This document shows positions 44,537 to 52,222 of a DNA stretch of 64,000 nucleotides, one piece after another. Position 1 is the stretch's first letter. Every line of letters starts with the position of its first letter. The DNA is from Novosphingobium marinum. GTDB lineage: Bacteria > Pseudomonadota > Alphaproteobacteria > Sphingomonadales > Sphingomonadaceae. The stretch covers positions 558,001 through 622,000 of the forward strand of contig NZ_JACBZF010000002.1 of the NCBI RefSeq assembly GCF_013408095.1. The letters run 5' to 3'. Below the pieces are notes generated by a model. The model saw only the letters and a list, made by a program, of their open reading frames with translations. It ran no database searches and was not told where the DNA came from. The translations under genes and the position numbers were made by a program.

Positions 44537-45463
44537 TTAAAGTCGCAGGCCCGTCGTCTCGTCGAGACCGGCCATCAGGTTGAGGTTCTGCACCGCCGCC
44601 CCGCTCGCGCCCTTTCCGAGGTTGTCGAGCACGGCGACGAGCCGCGCCTGCCTGCGGTCGATGGATGCGCAGACATACAGGTCAATCGTGTCGGTCGGCT
44701 CCATCGAACGGCGCAGCAGGATCTCGCCGGGCGTATCGTCGCGCACCGTCACGATCGGGCTGCCGCCGTAGGCCTGGGCCAGCGCGGCGCGCATGACCTC
44801 GGGGTCCGCCACGGTATCGCCCATCGCCTCGAGCGGGAGCGGCACCTCGAGCACCATGCCGCGGTGCGCCGGCACGACCGACGGCGCGAAGACCGGCGCG
44901 ATGGACAGCCCTGCATGCTTCTTCATCTCGGGCACGTGCTTGTGGCCGAGCGCGAGGCCGTAGGTGCGAAAGGCGATGTCGGGATCGTCCTCGAACCGCG
45001 CGATCAGCGCCTTGCCGCCGCCCGAATAGCCCGACACCGCATGGCAAACGTAGGGCCAGTCGGCGGGCAGGAAGCCCGCGCGCACGAGCGGGGCGAGCAG
45101 CATGATGAACCCGGTGGGATAGCAGCCGGGATTGCTCACCCGGCCAGCCGCCGCCACGTCCTTCGCGCCGACGACTTCGGGCAGGCCGTAAGTCCAGCCG
45201 AGCGAGGTGCGGTGCGCGGAAGAAGCGTCGATCACGCGCACGCGCGGGTTCTCGATCATGCCGACGGCGTCGCGCGCGGCATCGTCGGGCAGGCAAAGGA
45301 TGACAAAATCGGCGCCGTTCAGCGCCTCGGCGCGCGCTTCGTCGTCCTTACGGCGCTCCTCGGAAAGCGTGACGAGGTCGAATTCGGAGCGGCCTGCGAG
45401 CCGTTCGGCGATTTCCAGCCCGGTCGTCCCCGCCGCACCGTCGATGAAGACCTTTGCACTCAT
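44537..45463 (-). CDS. argC: N-acetyl-gamma-glutamyl-phosphate reductase, type 2
   Basis: A 308-residue ArgC of the short type-2 class. The Rossmann start is VFIDGAAGTTGLEIAERL; the catalytic Cys114 lies in VSNPGCYPTGF; HAVSGYSGGGKA and a conserved His in RTYGLALGHKHVPEM follow. It reduces N-acetylglutamyl-phosphate in arginine synthesis. The ATG at 45463 overlaps the end of the SH3 gene by 4 nt, so translation is coupled in the order aminopeptidase, SH3 protein, argC. Confidence 0.94.
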   Translation of the reverse strand: MSAKVFIDGAAGTTGLEIAERLAGRSEFDLVTLSEERRKDDEARAEALNGADFVILCLPDDAARDAVGMIENPRVRVIDASSAHRTSLGWTYGLPEVVGAKDVAAAGRVSNPGCYPTGFIMLLAPLVRAGFLPADWPYVCHAVSGYSGGGKALIARFEDDPDIAFRTYGLALGHKHVPEMKKHAGLSIAPVFAPSVVPAHRGMVLEVPLPLEAMGDTVADPEVMRAALAQAYGGSPIVTVRDDTPGEILLRRSMEPTDTIDLYVCASIDRRQARLVAVLDNLGKGASGAAVQNLNLMAGLDETTGLRL

Positions 45464-45867
45464 GCCTGCGCCAGCGCGTCCAGCGGCAGGTAGCCGACGA
45501 AGCCATCCTCGCCGAGCTGGCCCCAGGCCCATGATCCCGCGATGTCGAGCACGTTGAAAGTCTCGCCCGCATTTACTTCGCAGATCGCCTCGTGCTCCTC
45601 GCCGGGGGCGCTGCGCAGCGGCTTCGCCATTGTTACGGCGTGCGGCATCGGCACGGCATAGTGCGGCACGAAATAGCGCCCGGCGAGGCGGATGTGCGCA
45701 AGGTCGCCGCGCACCGGCAGGTGGCCCCGTTCGGCGCTCTCGCTCCGGCCCGAAAGCGCGAAGGATGCGCCGGGCTTCGTCTCACGCACGTAAGGGTCGG
45801 CTTCCACCAATGTCGTTTCGCCCCGTTGAAAGAAGATCGGCGCGCTTAGACCGCACTCGTTGTCCAT
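45460..45867 (-). CDS. SH3-domain protein, apparently an NlpC/P60 protein lacking its catalytic domain
   Basis: A 135-residue protein. The N-terminal part (RGHLPVRGDLAHIRLAGRYF, VPHYAVPMP) and the SH3b segment (LRSAPGEEHEAICEVNAGET, WAWGQLGEDGFVGYLPLDAL) match the N-terminal half of the C40 peptidases often found beside M17 aminopeptidases in alphaproteobacteria. Those proteins usually continue for another ~140 residues with the Cys-His NlpC/P60 domain. Here the frame stops at 45460 and argC begins in a 4-nt overlap, so the catalytic half is not nearby. It may act as a cell-wall-fragment binding module, or be decaying. Confidence 0.75.
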   Translation of the reverse strand: MDNECGLSAPIFFQRGETTLVEADPYVRETKPGASFALSGRSESAERGHLPVRGDLAHIRLAGRYFVPHYAVPMPHAVTMAKPLRSAPGEEHEAICEVNAGETFNVLDIAGSWAWGQLGEDGFVGYLPLDALAQA

Positions 45868-45873
45868 GCAAGT

Positions 45874-47256
45874 TCACCCGTACCGTGCCTGCAGCATCCG
45901 CCAGGCCGCGCGCAGGCCCAGCGCCTCGCCGCCCTTGGGCCGCCCGGGCTTTGCCGCGGGACGCCACGCGAACGTATCGAAGTGCGCCCAGTCCGCCCCT
46001 TCGGCCACGAACTTGTCGAGGAACAGCGCCGCAACGGTCGATCCGGCGAAACTGTTGGCATGCGCGTTGCCCATGTCGGCGATGTCGGACTTCAGCCACT
46101 CGCGGTAGGCATCGTGGAGCGGCAGGCGCCAGCACGGATCGTCCGCCGCCTCGCCCGCCGAAAGCAGGGCGGACGCAGTCTCGTCGGTGCGCGCGAACAT
46201 CGCCGGCAGGTCCGGCCCGAGCGCGACGCGCGCCGCGCCGGTCAGCGTGGCGAAGTCGATGGTGAAGTCGGGATCGTCCTCGCCGGCGCGGGCGAGCGCG
46301 TCTGCCAGGATGAGGCGTCCCTCGGCATCGGTGTTGCCGATCTCGACGCTGATTCCCTTGCGCGACTTCAGGACATCTCCGGGGCGGAAGGAATTGCCCG
46401 AGACCGCGTTCTCGACCGCCGGCACCAGCAGGTGGAGGCGCACGGGCAGCGCGCTTTCCATGACGAGGCGGGCCAGGGCGAGGGCATGCGCGGCTCCGCC
46501 CATGTCCTTCTTCATCAGCAGCATGCCCGAAGCGCCCTTGATGTCGAGCCCGCCCGAATCGAAGCACACGCCCTTGCCGACGATGGCGAGGCGCGGGTTC
46601 TTCGGATCGCCCCATTCGAGCTCGATCATGCGCGGCGCGTGGCTGCGCGCGGCGGCGCGGCCGACCATGTGGACCATCGGGAACTCGCGCTCGAGCATGT
46701 CGCCCTTGGTGACGCGCAGGTCCGCCTTGAACGCCCTGGCGAGGACTTCGGCCTCGCCCTCAAGCCGTTCGGGGCCCATGTCCTCGGCAGGCGTGTTGAC
46801 GAGGTCGCGCACGAGCATGGTCGCCTCGGCCTCGGCAGTGACGGCCGCAATGCCCTTTGCATCGGTGGTCAGGAGGATGCGAGGCCCCGGTTCGTCGTCC
46901 TTCGAGCGATAGCGGTCGAACCGGTACTGGGCGACGATCCAGCCGAACATCGCGGCTCCCGGCTCCGTTCCTTCGAGGCGATAGGTACCGGCGGGCAAGG
47001 TCTCTGCCAGCCTGGCGAGGCACCAGCTCGAAAGCGACTGCCTGTCGGCCACGCCGCCCGCGGCGAACCAGCCGTCGCCGTTGGGAACGATGGCATGCGT
47101 GTTGCCATCGCCATCGAACTTCTGCCCGGCGATCGCGGAGCGCTGCCCGGCGGACAGCGATTTCAGGAAATCGTCGAACCCGTCCTTGTCGGCGAGGCGG
47201 ATGGTGATTGCGTCCTGGCCGCGATCGGGCTGGATCAAAGCGTCTTTGTCGTTCAT
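45874..47256 (-). CDS. M17-family leucyl aminopeptidase
   Basis: A 460-residue cytosolic exopeptidase. Metal and catalytic motifs are present: GKGVCFDSGGLDIKGASGM near 225-243 (Lys, Asp), KKDMGGAAHALALA, and the family signature NTDAEGRLILADAL near 305-318. It removes N-terminal residues from peptides as a hexamer with two Zn or Mn ions. The ATG at 47256 is used; an in-frame ATG at 47322 would overlap the divergent lipoprotein promoter. The SH3 gene follows 6 nt after its stop; this pairing suggests peptide recycling. Confidence 0.92.
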   Translation of the reverse strand: MNDKDALIQPDRGQDAITIRLADKDGFDDFLKSLSAGQRSAIAGQKFDGDGNTHAIVPNGDGWFAAGGVADRQSLSSWCLARLAETLPAGTYRLEGTEPGAAMFGWIVAQYRFDRYRSKDDEPGPRILLTTDAKGIAAVTAEAEATMLVRDLVNTPAEDMGPERLEGEAEVLARAFKADLRVTKGDMLEREFPMVHMVGRAAARSHAPRMIELEWGDPKNPRLAIVGKGVCFDSGGLDIKGASGMLLMKKDMGGAAHALALARLVMESALPVRLHLLVPAVENAVSGNSFRPGDVLKSRKGISVEIGNTDAEGRLILADALARAGEDDPDFTIDFATLTGAARVALGPDLPAMFARTDETASALLSAGEAADDPCWRLPLHDAYREWLKSDIADMGNAHANSFAGSTVAALFLDKFVAEGADWAHFDTFAWRPAAKPGRPKGGEALGLRAAWRMLQARYG

Positions 47257-47307
47257 TCTGCCAGCATCACTGCCAAAGCCGCGCGGTTTGCGCGAGAGGA
47301 AAATCAG

Positions 47308-48150
47308 ATGCAGCGCCCCCATCCCCTTGTCCTCGCCGCTTTGATCCTAACCGCCTGCGAGGGGCAAGGTTCCTCTGCCGAAGCTGCAGGCGCGCCTGCC
47401 GGGGCTGCCTCCCCTGCCGCGACCGCGACCGCTTCTGCCGGCGATGGAAGTGCCGAAGCGACCGCCACCGCCGATACGGACGGCGCGCGCGATGTCGATG
47501 TGGAAAACGACCTCTACCTGTTCGAATATTCCTGGCCGGGTGCGGCGGGCCGCATTCCGGGCCTGCGCGACGAGCTCGACAAGCGCATGTCCGATGCGCG
47601 CACCGAGCTTGCCGCCCGCGCCGAGGAAGAGCGCAAGTACGCGGCCGAGAACGACTTTCCCTATCGCAAGCATTCGAGCGGCACTGCCTGGCAGGTAGTG
47701 ACCGACATGCCCGGCTGGCTCTCCCTGTCTGCCGAAGGGTACACCTTCTCGGGCGGCGCGCACGGCATGACCTTCTTCGACACGCTGTTGTGGGACAAGG
47801 AGGCGAACCGCCTGCGCGAGCCGGTTTCGCTCTTCTCGAGCCCGGTCGACCTGCGCGAGACGATCCGTCCCGCCTTCTGCGACCTCCTCGACAAGGAACG
47901 GGCGAAGCGGCGCGGCGGCGTGGTCGACAGGGGCAGCGGCACTTTCAACGAATGCATCGACCCGGTCGACAGCACGGTCATCCTCGGCTCGTCGAACGGC
48001 AGGACGTTCGACCGAATCGGCGTGCTCGTCGGCCCTTACGCTGCGGGCCCCTATGCCGAAGGCACGTACGAGATCACGCTGCCGGTGACCCGCGACATTA
48101 TCGATGCAGTGAAGCCCGCGTACCGGGACAGCTTCTCGATCAGGCGCTAA
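47308..48150 (+). CDS. DUF3298-domain lipoprotein
   Basis: A 280-residue lipoprotein: MQRPHPLVLAALILTACEG (Cys17), a low-complexity Ala/Thr/Ser/Gly linker (about 20-60), then a globular domain with WLSLSAEGYTFSGGAHGMTF, typical of DUF3298/RsiV-like proteins, and GPYAAGPYAEGTYEITLPV near the end. Family members bind lysozyme or remain uncharacterised; no anti-sigma region is present here. It is divergent from the aminopeptidase gene (51 bp) and followed by map. Confidence 0.8.
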   Translation: MQRPHPLVLAALILTACEGQGSSAEAAGAPAGAASPAATATASAGDGSAEATATADTDGARDVDVENDLYLFEYSWPGAAGRIPGLRDELDKRMSDARTELAARAEEERKYAAENDFPYRKHSSGTAWQVVTDMPGWLSLSAEGYTFSGGAHGMTFFDTLLWDKEANRLREPVSLFSSPVDLRETIRPAFCDLLDKERAKRRGGVVDRGSGTFNECIDPVDSTVILGSSNGRTFDRIGVLVGPYAAGPYAEGTYEITLPVTRDIIDAVKPAYRDSFSIRR

Positions 48151-48190
48151 TGCCTCGCAATTCCGGCGAGCAGGCGCTACATCGGGGCCC

Positions 48191-49018
48191 ATGACGCAGT
48201 ACCAGACAATCGACGACGCCGACACCGTCCTTCGCGACGGCACGATCAAGCTTCACGGGCCCGATGGATTCGAGGGCATGCGCAAGGCGGGCAGGCTCGC
48301 CGCCGAAATCCTCGACGCGCTCGCACCGATGGTGCAGCCGGGGGTGACCACCGGCGAACTCGACGATGTCGTGCGCCGGATGACGCTCGATGCCGGGGCC
48401 GTTCCCGCCACGATGGGCTATCGCGGATACGCGCACAGCTGCTGCATCTCGATCAACCACGTCGTGTGCCACGGTATTCCTTCGGACAAGGCGCTGAAGG
48501 ACGGCGACATCCTCAACATCGACGTGACCCCGCTGCTCGACGGCTGGCATGGCGATACCAGCCGGATGTACCTTGTCGGCGACGTTCCGCTCAAGGCGAA
48601 GCGGCTGGTCGAGACGACTTACGAGTGCCTGATGATCGGCATCGAAAAGGCGAAGCCCGGTGCGCGGCTTGGCGATATCGGCGCGGCGATCCAGCAGCAC
48701 GCGGAAAAGAACCGCTACGGCGTGGTGCGCGAGTTCTGCGGTCACGGCCTTGGCCGCCTGTTCCACGACGCGCCCGAGGTGGTGCACGCAGGCAGGGCCG
48801 GCACCGGCCCCGAACTGCGGCCCGGAATGTTCTTCACCATCGAGCCGATGATCAACCTCGGCAAGCCGCCGGTGAAGCTGCTGAACGATGGCTGGACCGC
48901 CGTAACGCGCGACAAGTCGCTTTCGGCGCAGTTCGAACACTCGATCGGCATCACCGAGGACGGCTGCGAGATTTTCACCGAGAGCCCCAAGGGCCTGCAC
49001 AAGCCGCCTTACGGTTGA
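48191..49018 (+). CDS. map: Methionine aminopeptidase type I
   Basis: A 275-residue MetAP. Metal ligands are in view: CISINHVVCHGIPSDKALKD near 85-104, NIDVTPLLDGWHGDTSRMYL near 112-131 (two Asp), GHGLGRLFHDAPEV near 186-199 (His), FFTIEPMINLG near 218 (Glu) and QFEHSIGITEDG near 249 (Glu). It removes the initiator Met from new proteins. The ATG at 48191 gives a slightly longer N-terminus than the Escherichia coli enzyme, typical of alphaproteobacteria. It is convergent with a small gene. Confidence 0.95.
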   Translation: MTQYQTIDDADTVLRDGTIKLHGPDGFEGMRKAGRLAAEILDALAPMVQPGVTTGELDDVVRRMTLDAGAVPATMGYRGYAHSCCISINHVVCHGIPSDKALKDGDILNIDVTPLLDGWHGDTSRMYLVGDVPLKAKRLVETTYECLMIGIEKAKPGARLGDIGAAIQQHAEKNRYGVVREFCGHGLGRLFHDAPEVVHAGRAGTGPELRPGMFFTIEPMINLGKPPVKLLNDGWTAVTRDKSLSAQFEHSIGITEDGCEIFTESPKGLHKPPYG

Positions 49019-49048
49019 GCGACTGTCCCGCCGGTCCGGCGCGGCTGC

Positions 49049-49261
49049 CTACCTGGAAGGCCAGGCGTTCTCGAGATAGAAACGGGCGACCGGCTTGTTC
49101 TGCTGCCCGTAATCGGCCCCGATAATGGTCGCGATCCTGTCGCGATCCGCCTTGCCGGTGACGATCTGGCCGGTCAGGACCTGCTTCGCGCCTGCCGCGG
49201 ACAAGCCGAGCTTCTGGAGATTGCTTGCCGCCATGGGGTGCTGCTTCGTCGCGTCGACCAT
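49049..49261 (-). CDS. Small conserved-looking hypothetical protein
   Basis: A 70-residue protein, MVDATKQHPMAASNLQKLGL then GAKQVLTGQIVTGKADRDRI and a C-terminal YLENAWPSR. A strong ribosome site (GAGGAGA, 6 nt before the ATG at 49261) and good codon character support it. No transmembrane segment or known domain is seen; it is probably helical and cytosolic. It lies between map (convergent, 30 bp) and ccmB (same strand, 83 bp). The function is unknown. Confidence 0.62.
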   Translation of the reverse strand: MVDATKQHPMAASNLQKLGLSAAGAKQVLTGQIVTGKADRDRIATIIGADYGQQNKPVARFYLENAWPSR

Positions 49262-49344
49262 CGTCCGTCTCCTCGAAAGAGCCTGCCGCAATTGAGCGAG
49301 TCCCGCGATCCTACGCCTCGAAACGCCGAAAGGAAAGTATCGCC

Positions 49345-50004
49345 CTAGTTCCGCGACGCCCTGACCGCAGCGCCGCCGGCGAACGGCACCATCGCGATCA
49401 GGACGAGGCTGACCGCGCCGGTCAGTGCAAGGCCGCTTTCGCCACCGGGAGCGAGGCTGCCCGCGCCGAAGATGAGCAGCGGCACCGCCATCGGGATGAC
49501 GAGCAGGCCGGCAAGCGCCGCGCCCCCGCGCAGGCCCGCCGTCAGCGCCGCGACGATCACGCCGAGCGCGGCAAGGCCCGGCGTTCCCGCCAGCAGGCCA
49601 AGCTCGACCGTGGCCAGCGTATCGGCGTCGAGGCCGAGCAGCGCAGCGGCGGGTACGGCGGCCAGCATCAGGGGCGGGCCGAAGCTCAGCCAGTGGGCGA
49701 GCACGCGCACCGCGATCACCAGTTCCTCGGCAATGCCGCGCAGCGCCCACTGGTCGAAGAAGCCCATCTCGATGTCGGGTTCGACCAGCCGGTCGAGCGG
49801 CAGGATCGCGGCGAGCAGCGCCGCCACCCAGATCACCCCGCCGCCCGTGCGCGCCAGCAGCGGCGCATCAGGCCCGACCGCGAAGGGAAACAGCATCGCC
49901 ACGGCAAGGAAGAACAGCACCGGCAGCGCCGAGCCGCCACGCCGCCCGCCGATAAACAGCCGCGCGAGGTCCCGCCGCAGAAGCGCCGCCAGCCGCCCGC
50001 TCAT
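49345..50004 (-). CDS. ccmB: Heme exporter membrane subunit CcmB
   Basis: A 219-residue membrane protein with about six helices: RRDLARLFIGGRRGGSALPV, LLFFLAVAMLFPFAVGP, then VWVAALLAAILPLDRLVEPD and DIEMGFFDQWALRG. These match CcmB of the cytochrome c maturation system I, which with CcmA drives release of holo-CcmE at the inner membrane. The ATG at 50004 overlaps the ccmA stop by 4 nt. ccmC, usually next, is not adjacent here. Confidence 0.9.
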   Translation of the reverse strand: MSGRLAALLRRDLARLFIGGRRGGSALPVLFFLAVAMLFPFAVGPDAPLLARTGGGVIWVAALLAAILPLDRLVEPDIEMGFFDQWALRGIAEELVIAVRVLAHWLSFGPPLMLAAVPAAALLGLDADTLATVELGLLAGTPGLAALGVIVAALTAGLRGGAALAGLLVIPMAVPLLIFGAGSLAPGGESGLALTGAVSLVLIAMVPFAGGAAVRASRN

Positions 50005-50579
50005 GCCGCATGCTCCGCCATGTCGATCCTGCGCAGTGCCGGCAGCGCGAATTCCTGGTGCGACGCGATGACGCAGATGCCGCCCGCCGCGCAGTGCTCG
50101 GCGACGAGTTCGCGCGCCAGCGCGGCGGCGCTCCGGTCGAGGCCGTTGAGCGGCTCGTCGAGAAGCCACACCGGAGCATCCTGCCCGAGAAGGCGGGCAA
50201 GCGCGGCGCGCTTCTTCTGCCCGGTCGAAAGGTAGCGCACCGGCACGTCGGCAAGGTCGGACAGGCCGAGCCGCGCAAGTTCGTTGTCGGTCGGACCGTC
50301 GATCCTCCGCCAGAACGCCAGCGCCTCGCCCAGCGGCAGCAGCGGGTCGAGCGCGGGCCGCTCGTCCACGAGGCCGCAGGCGCCGGTCCGTTCCACAGCG
50401 CCCCCGAATGCCTGCATCAGGCCGGCCACGATGCGGATGAGGCTGGACTTGCCGATACCGTTCGGCCCGACGAGCTGCAGCGCTTCGCCCGGCTCCAGCG
50501 CGAAGGATACGCCGGCGAACAGGATACGCTCGCCCCGCCGGCAGGCGAGGTCACGGGCGGCGAGGCGGCACTCTTGCAT
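50001..50579 (-). CDS. ccmA: Heme exporter ATP-binding subunit CcmA
   Basis: A 192-residue ABC ATPase, short as usual for CcmA: Walker [15 protein letters not shown] near 37-50, the signature [15 protein letters not shown] near 125-139, and Walker [13 protein letters not shown] near 145-156, then a switch His in VIASHQEF. The ATG at 50579 starts [20 protein letters not shown]. It is translated with ccmB (ATGA overlap). It is divergent from the pterin dehydratase gene (52 bp). Confidence 0.92.
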   Translation of the reverse strand: MQECRLAARDLACRRGERILFAGVSFALEPGEALQLVGPNGIGKSSLIRIVAGLMQAFGGAVERTGACGLVDERPALDPLLPLGEALAFWRRIDGPTDNELARLGLSDLADVPVRYLSTGQKKRAALARLLGQDAPVWLLDEPLNGLDRSAAALARELVAEHCAAGGICVIASHQEFALPALRRIDMAEHAA

Positions 50580-50631
50580 GGGGCATCGCGATAAGGGAAA
50601 CCCGGCAGGCTGCCAAGAACGAGGAAGACCC

Positions 50632-50922
50632 ATGGCGATTGCCCGACTGACCGACGCCGAGCGCGACGCCGCGCTCGACAAGCTTTCCGGCTGGACCCTG
50701 CGCGACGATGGCCTTGCGATCACGCGCTCGCTGAAGTTTTCGGACTTCAACGAGGCCTTCGGCTTCATGACCCGTGTCGCGCTCCATGCCGAAAAGGCGG
50801 ACCACCATCCCGAATGGTTCAACGTCTACAACAAGGTGGAGATCACGCTTACCACTCACGACGCGGGCGGCCTGAGCATGCGCGACGTCGCGATGGCGGA
50901 GTTCATCGATTCGGTGGTCTGA
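50632..50922 (+). CDS. 4a-hydroxytetrahydrobiopterin dehydratase (pterin carbinolamine dehydratase)
   Basis: A 96-residue PCD/DCoH protein with the signature [20 protein letters not shown] (active-site His pair) and [20 protein letters not shown] near the end. It dehydrates 4a-hydroxy-tetrahydropterin, regenerating cofactor for aromatic amino acid hydroxylases; in bacteria lacking these it may have another role. No phenylalanine hydroxylase gene is in the window. GAGGAAGACCC precedes the ATG. The second composite repeat begins 2 bp after the stop. Confidence 0.93.
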   Translation: MAIARLTDAERDAALDKLSGWTLRDDGLAITRSLKFSDFNEAFGFMTRVALHAEKADHHPEWFNVYNKVEITLTTHDAGGLSMRDVAMAEFIDSVV

Positions 50923-50924
50923 TC

Positions 50925-51088
50925 GGGTTTCCCGATCGACTGGCGTCGGTGCGGCACGCGTTTCTTGATCGATTTGCGTCGATAGCGGCACCGGCCCTCT
51001 CCCCCACCCGGCCACCCAACGGCAGTATTCTATGGGTGGCCGGGTGGGGGAGAGGGCCGGTGCCGCGCCAGCGAAAGCTGGCCTGACA
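50925..51088 (-). repeat. Composite repeat element, copy 2 (inverted relative to copy 1)
   Basis: Occupies most of the 195-bp gap between two convergent genes. Read on the minus strand it runs: mini-hairpin GCCAGC-TTTC-GCTGGC (51082-51067), perfect 34-bp inverted repeat (51066-50985), then two degenerate tandem units (one with ATCGACG-ATCGATCAAG, the other CCGACGCCAGTCGATCGGG). The order and sequence match copy 1 at 33205-33433 read on the plus strand, including the shared loop core. It has one mini-hairpin and two units instead of two and three. Confidence 0.88.
50985..51066. repeat. Perfect 34-bp inverted repeat
   Basis: Positions 50985-51018 (beginning GCGGCACCGGCCCTCTCCCC) are the exact reverse complement of 51033-51066; the loop is 14 nt (51019-51032, ACGGCAGTATTCTA). 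This is one of the longest perfect GC-rich hairpins one would expect in a bacterial chromosome. It lacks a T-tract. Copy 1 has the same arms with one mismatch and slight shortening. Confidence 0.95.
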
Positions 51089-51117
51089 GACAAGAATTCT
51101 CCTTGCCGCTGCCCGGC

Positions 51118-51774
51118 TTATAACGCCGGGTTGTTGTAGCAGTGCCAGGTGAAGATCGCCGCCGCGCCGCGCCAGGGGCGCCAGCCCTCGGCGAGCGCGC
51201 GGGTCTGCTTCTCGTCGGGCCGCAGTTCGAGACCGAGGATGCGGCCGATCCCGACCTGCACGGCCAGGTCGCCCGCTGGCCAGATGTCGGGACGTCCCTC
51301 GGCGAAGAGCAGGTAGATCTCGGCCGACCAGCGCCCGATGCCTTTGATGCGGGTGAGTTCGGCGATCGCCGCCTCGTCGTCGGCGGGGAGGTTCTCCAGC
51401 ACGAGCTCGCCCGACTGCACGAGTTCGCACAGCGATCGGGCATAGCCCTGCTTCTGCCGCGAGAGGCCGCAGGCGCGCAGCGCGTCGTAATCGGACGCGA
51501 CCAGCCTGTCCGCCGGGACGCCTTCGCCAAGGTGCGCCTCGAGCTTGTTCCACACCGATGCGGCGGCGGCCACGCTCACCTGCTGGCCGACGATCGTGCG
51601 CAGCAGCGTCGCGTAGCCGGTCGGGCGGATGCGCGGTTCGGGATAGCCTGCAAGCTCGAGCGCGCGGGCCATTGCCGGCTCCGCCTTCGCGATCGCATCG
51701 AGCCCTTCGCGGATTTCGCCTGCCTGCAGTCCCAACCCATCCTCCGGTGCCTTGCCGCTCCAGCGACTTGCCAA
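51118..51774 (-). CDS. DNA-3-methyladenine glycosylase II (AlkA/HhH-GPD type)
   Basis: A 218-residue HhH-GPD protein: RPTGYATLLRTIVGQQVSVA near 50-70, the hairpin LTRIKGIGRWSAEIYLLF near 142-159, and the catalytic Asp in WPAGDLAVQVG near 172. It excises alkylated bases. There is no ATG in frame before the conserved region. TTG codons at 51774 and 51735 are candidate starts; the second has GGAGGA 4 nt upstream, so the real protein may be 13 residues shorter. It lacks the N-terminal domain of Escherichia coli AlkA, as in many bacterial versions. Confidence 0.85.
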   Translation of the reverse strand: MASRWSGKAPEDGLGLQAGEIREGLDAIAKAEPAMARALELAGYPEPRIRPTGYATLLRTIVGQQVSVAAAASVWNKLEAHLGEGVPADRLVASDYDALRACGLSRQKQGYARSLCELVQSGELVLENLPADDEAAIAELTRIKGIGRWSAEIYLLFAEGRPDIWPAGDLAVQVGIGRILGLELRPDEKQTRALAEGWRPWRGAAAIFTWHCYNNPAL

Positions 51775-51844
51775 AGCGGGCGGCAGCCATTAGCAGCCCG
51801 CCCCAAGGGCCGCCATAGCGGCGAGGAAAAAGGGATACAGGGCC

Positions 51845-52162
51845 ATGCCGAAGATTACCGTCGTCACCCGCGCCGGCGACGAAACCGTACTCGACGCTTC
51901 CGAGGGCATGAGCCTGATGGAAGTCATCCGCGACAACGGCTTCGACGAACTGCTCGCGCTGTGCGGCGGCTGCTGCAGCTGCGCCACCTGCCACGTGCAC
52001 GTCGATCCCTCCTTCTCGGGCGAGCTTCCCGAGATGAGCGAGGACGAGAACGACCTGCTCGACAGCTCGGACCACCGCAACGAGCATTCGCGCCTGTCGT
52101 GCCAGATTCCGGTCACCGGCGCCCTCGAGGGCCTTAAGGTCCAGATCGCGGAAGAGGACTGA
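51845..52162 (+). CDS. 2Fe-2S ferredoxin, adrenodoxin type
   Basis: A 105-residue ferredoxin. Cluster ligands appear in [15 protein letters not shown] (C-X5-C-X2-C) and RLSCQIP (fourth Cys). Two further cysteines sit inside the loop (CGGCC), a variant also known in sphingomonad ferredoxins. It likely passes electrons to a cytochrome P450 or Rieske enzyme, or serves Fe-S biogenesis; neither partner is nearby. It is divergent from the glycosylase gene (70 bp) and followed by the cysteine synthase gene after 60 bp. Confidence 0.92.
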   Translation: MPKITVVTRAGDETVLDASEGMSLMEVIRDNGFDELLALCGGCCSCATCHVHVDPSFSGELPEMSEDENDLLDSSDHRNEHSRLSCQIPVTGALEGLKVQIAEED

Positions 52163-52222
52163 TCGGGTCCGCGCCCGCGCAAAGCGTTTGCGCGGCGCGG
52201 CTTCTCGCCCTACGTCACGGTT

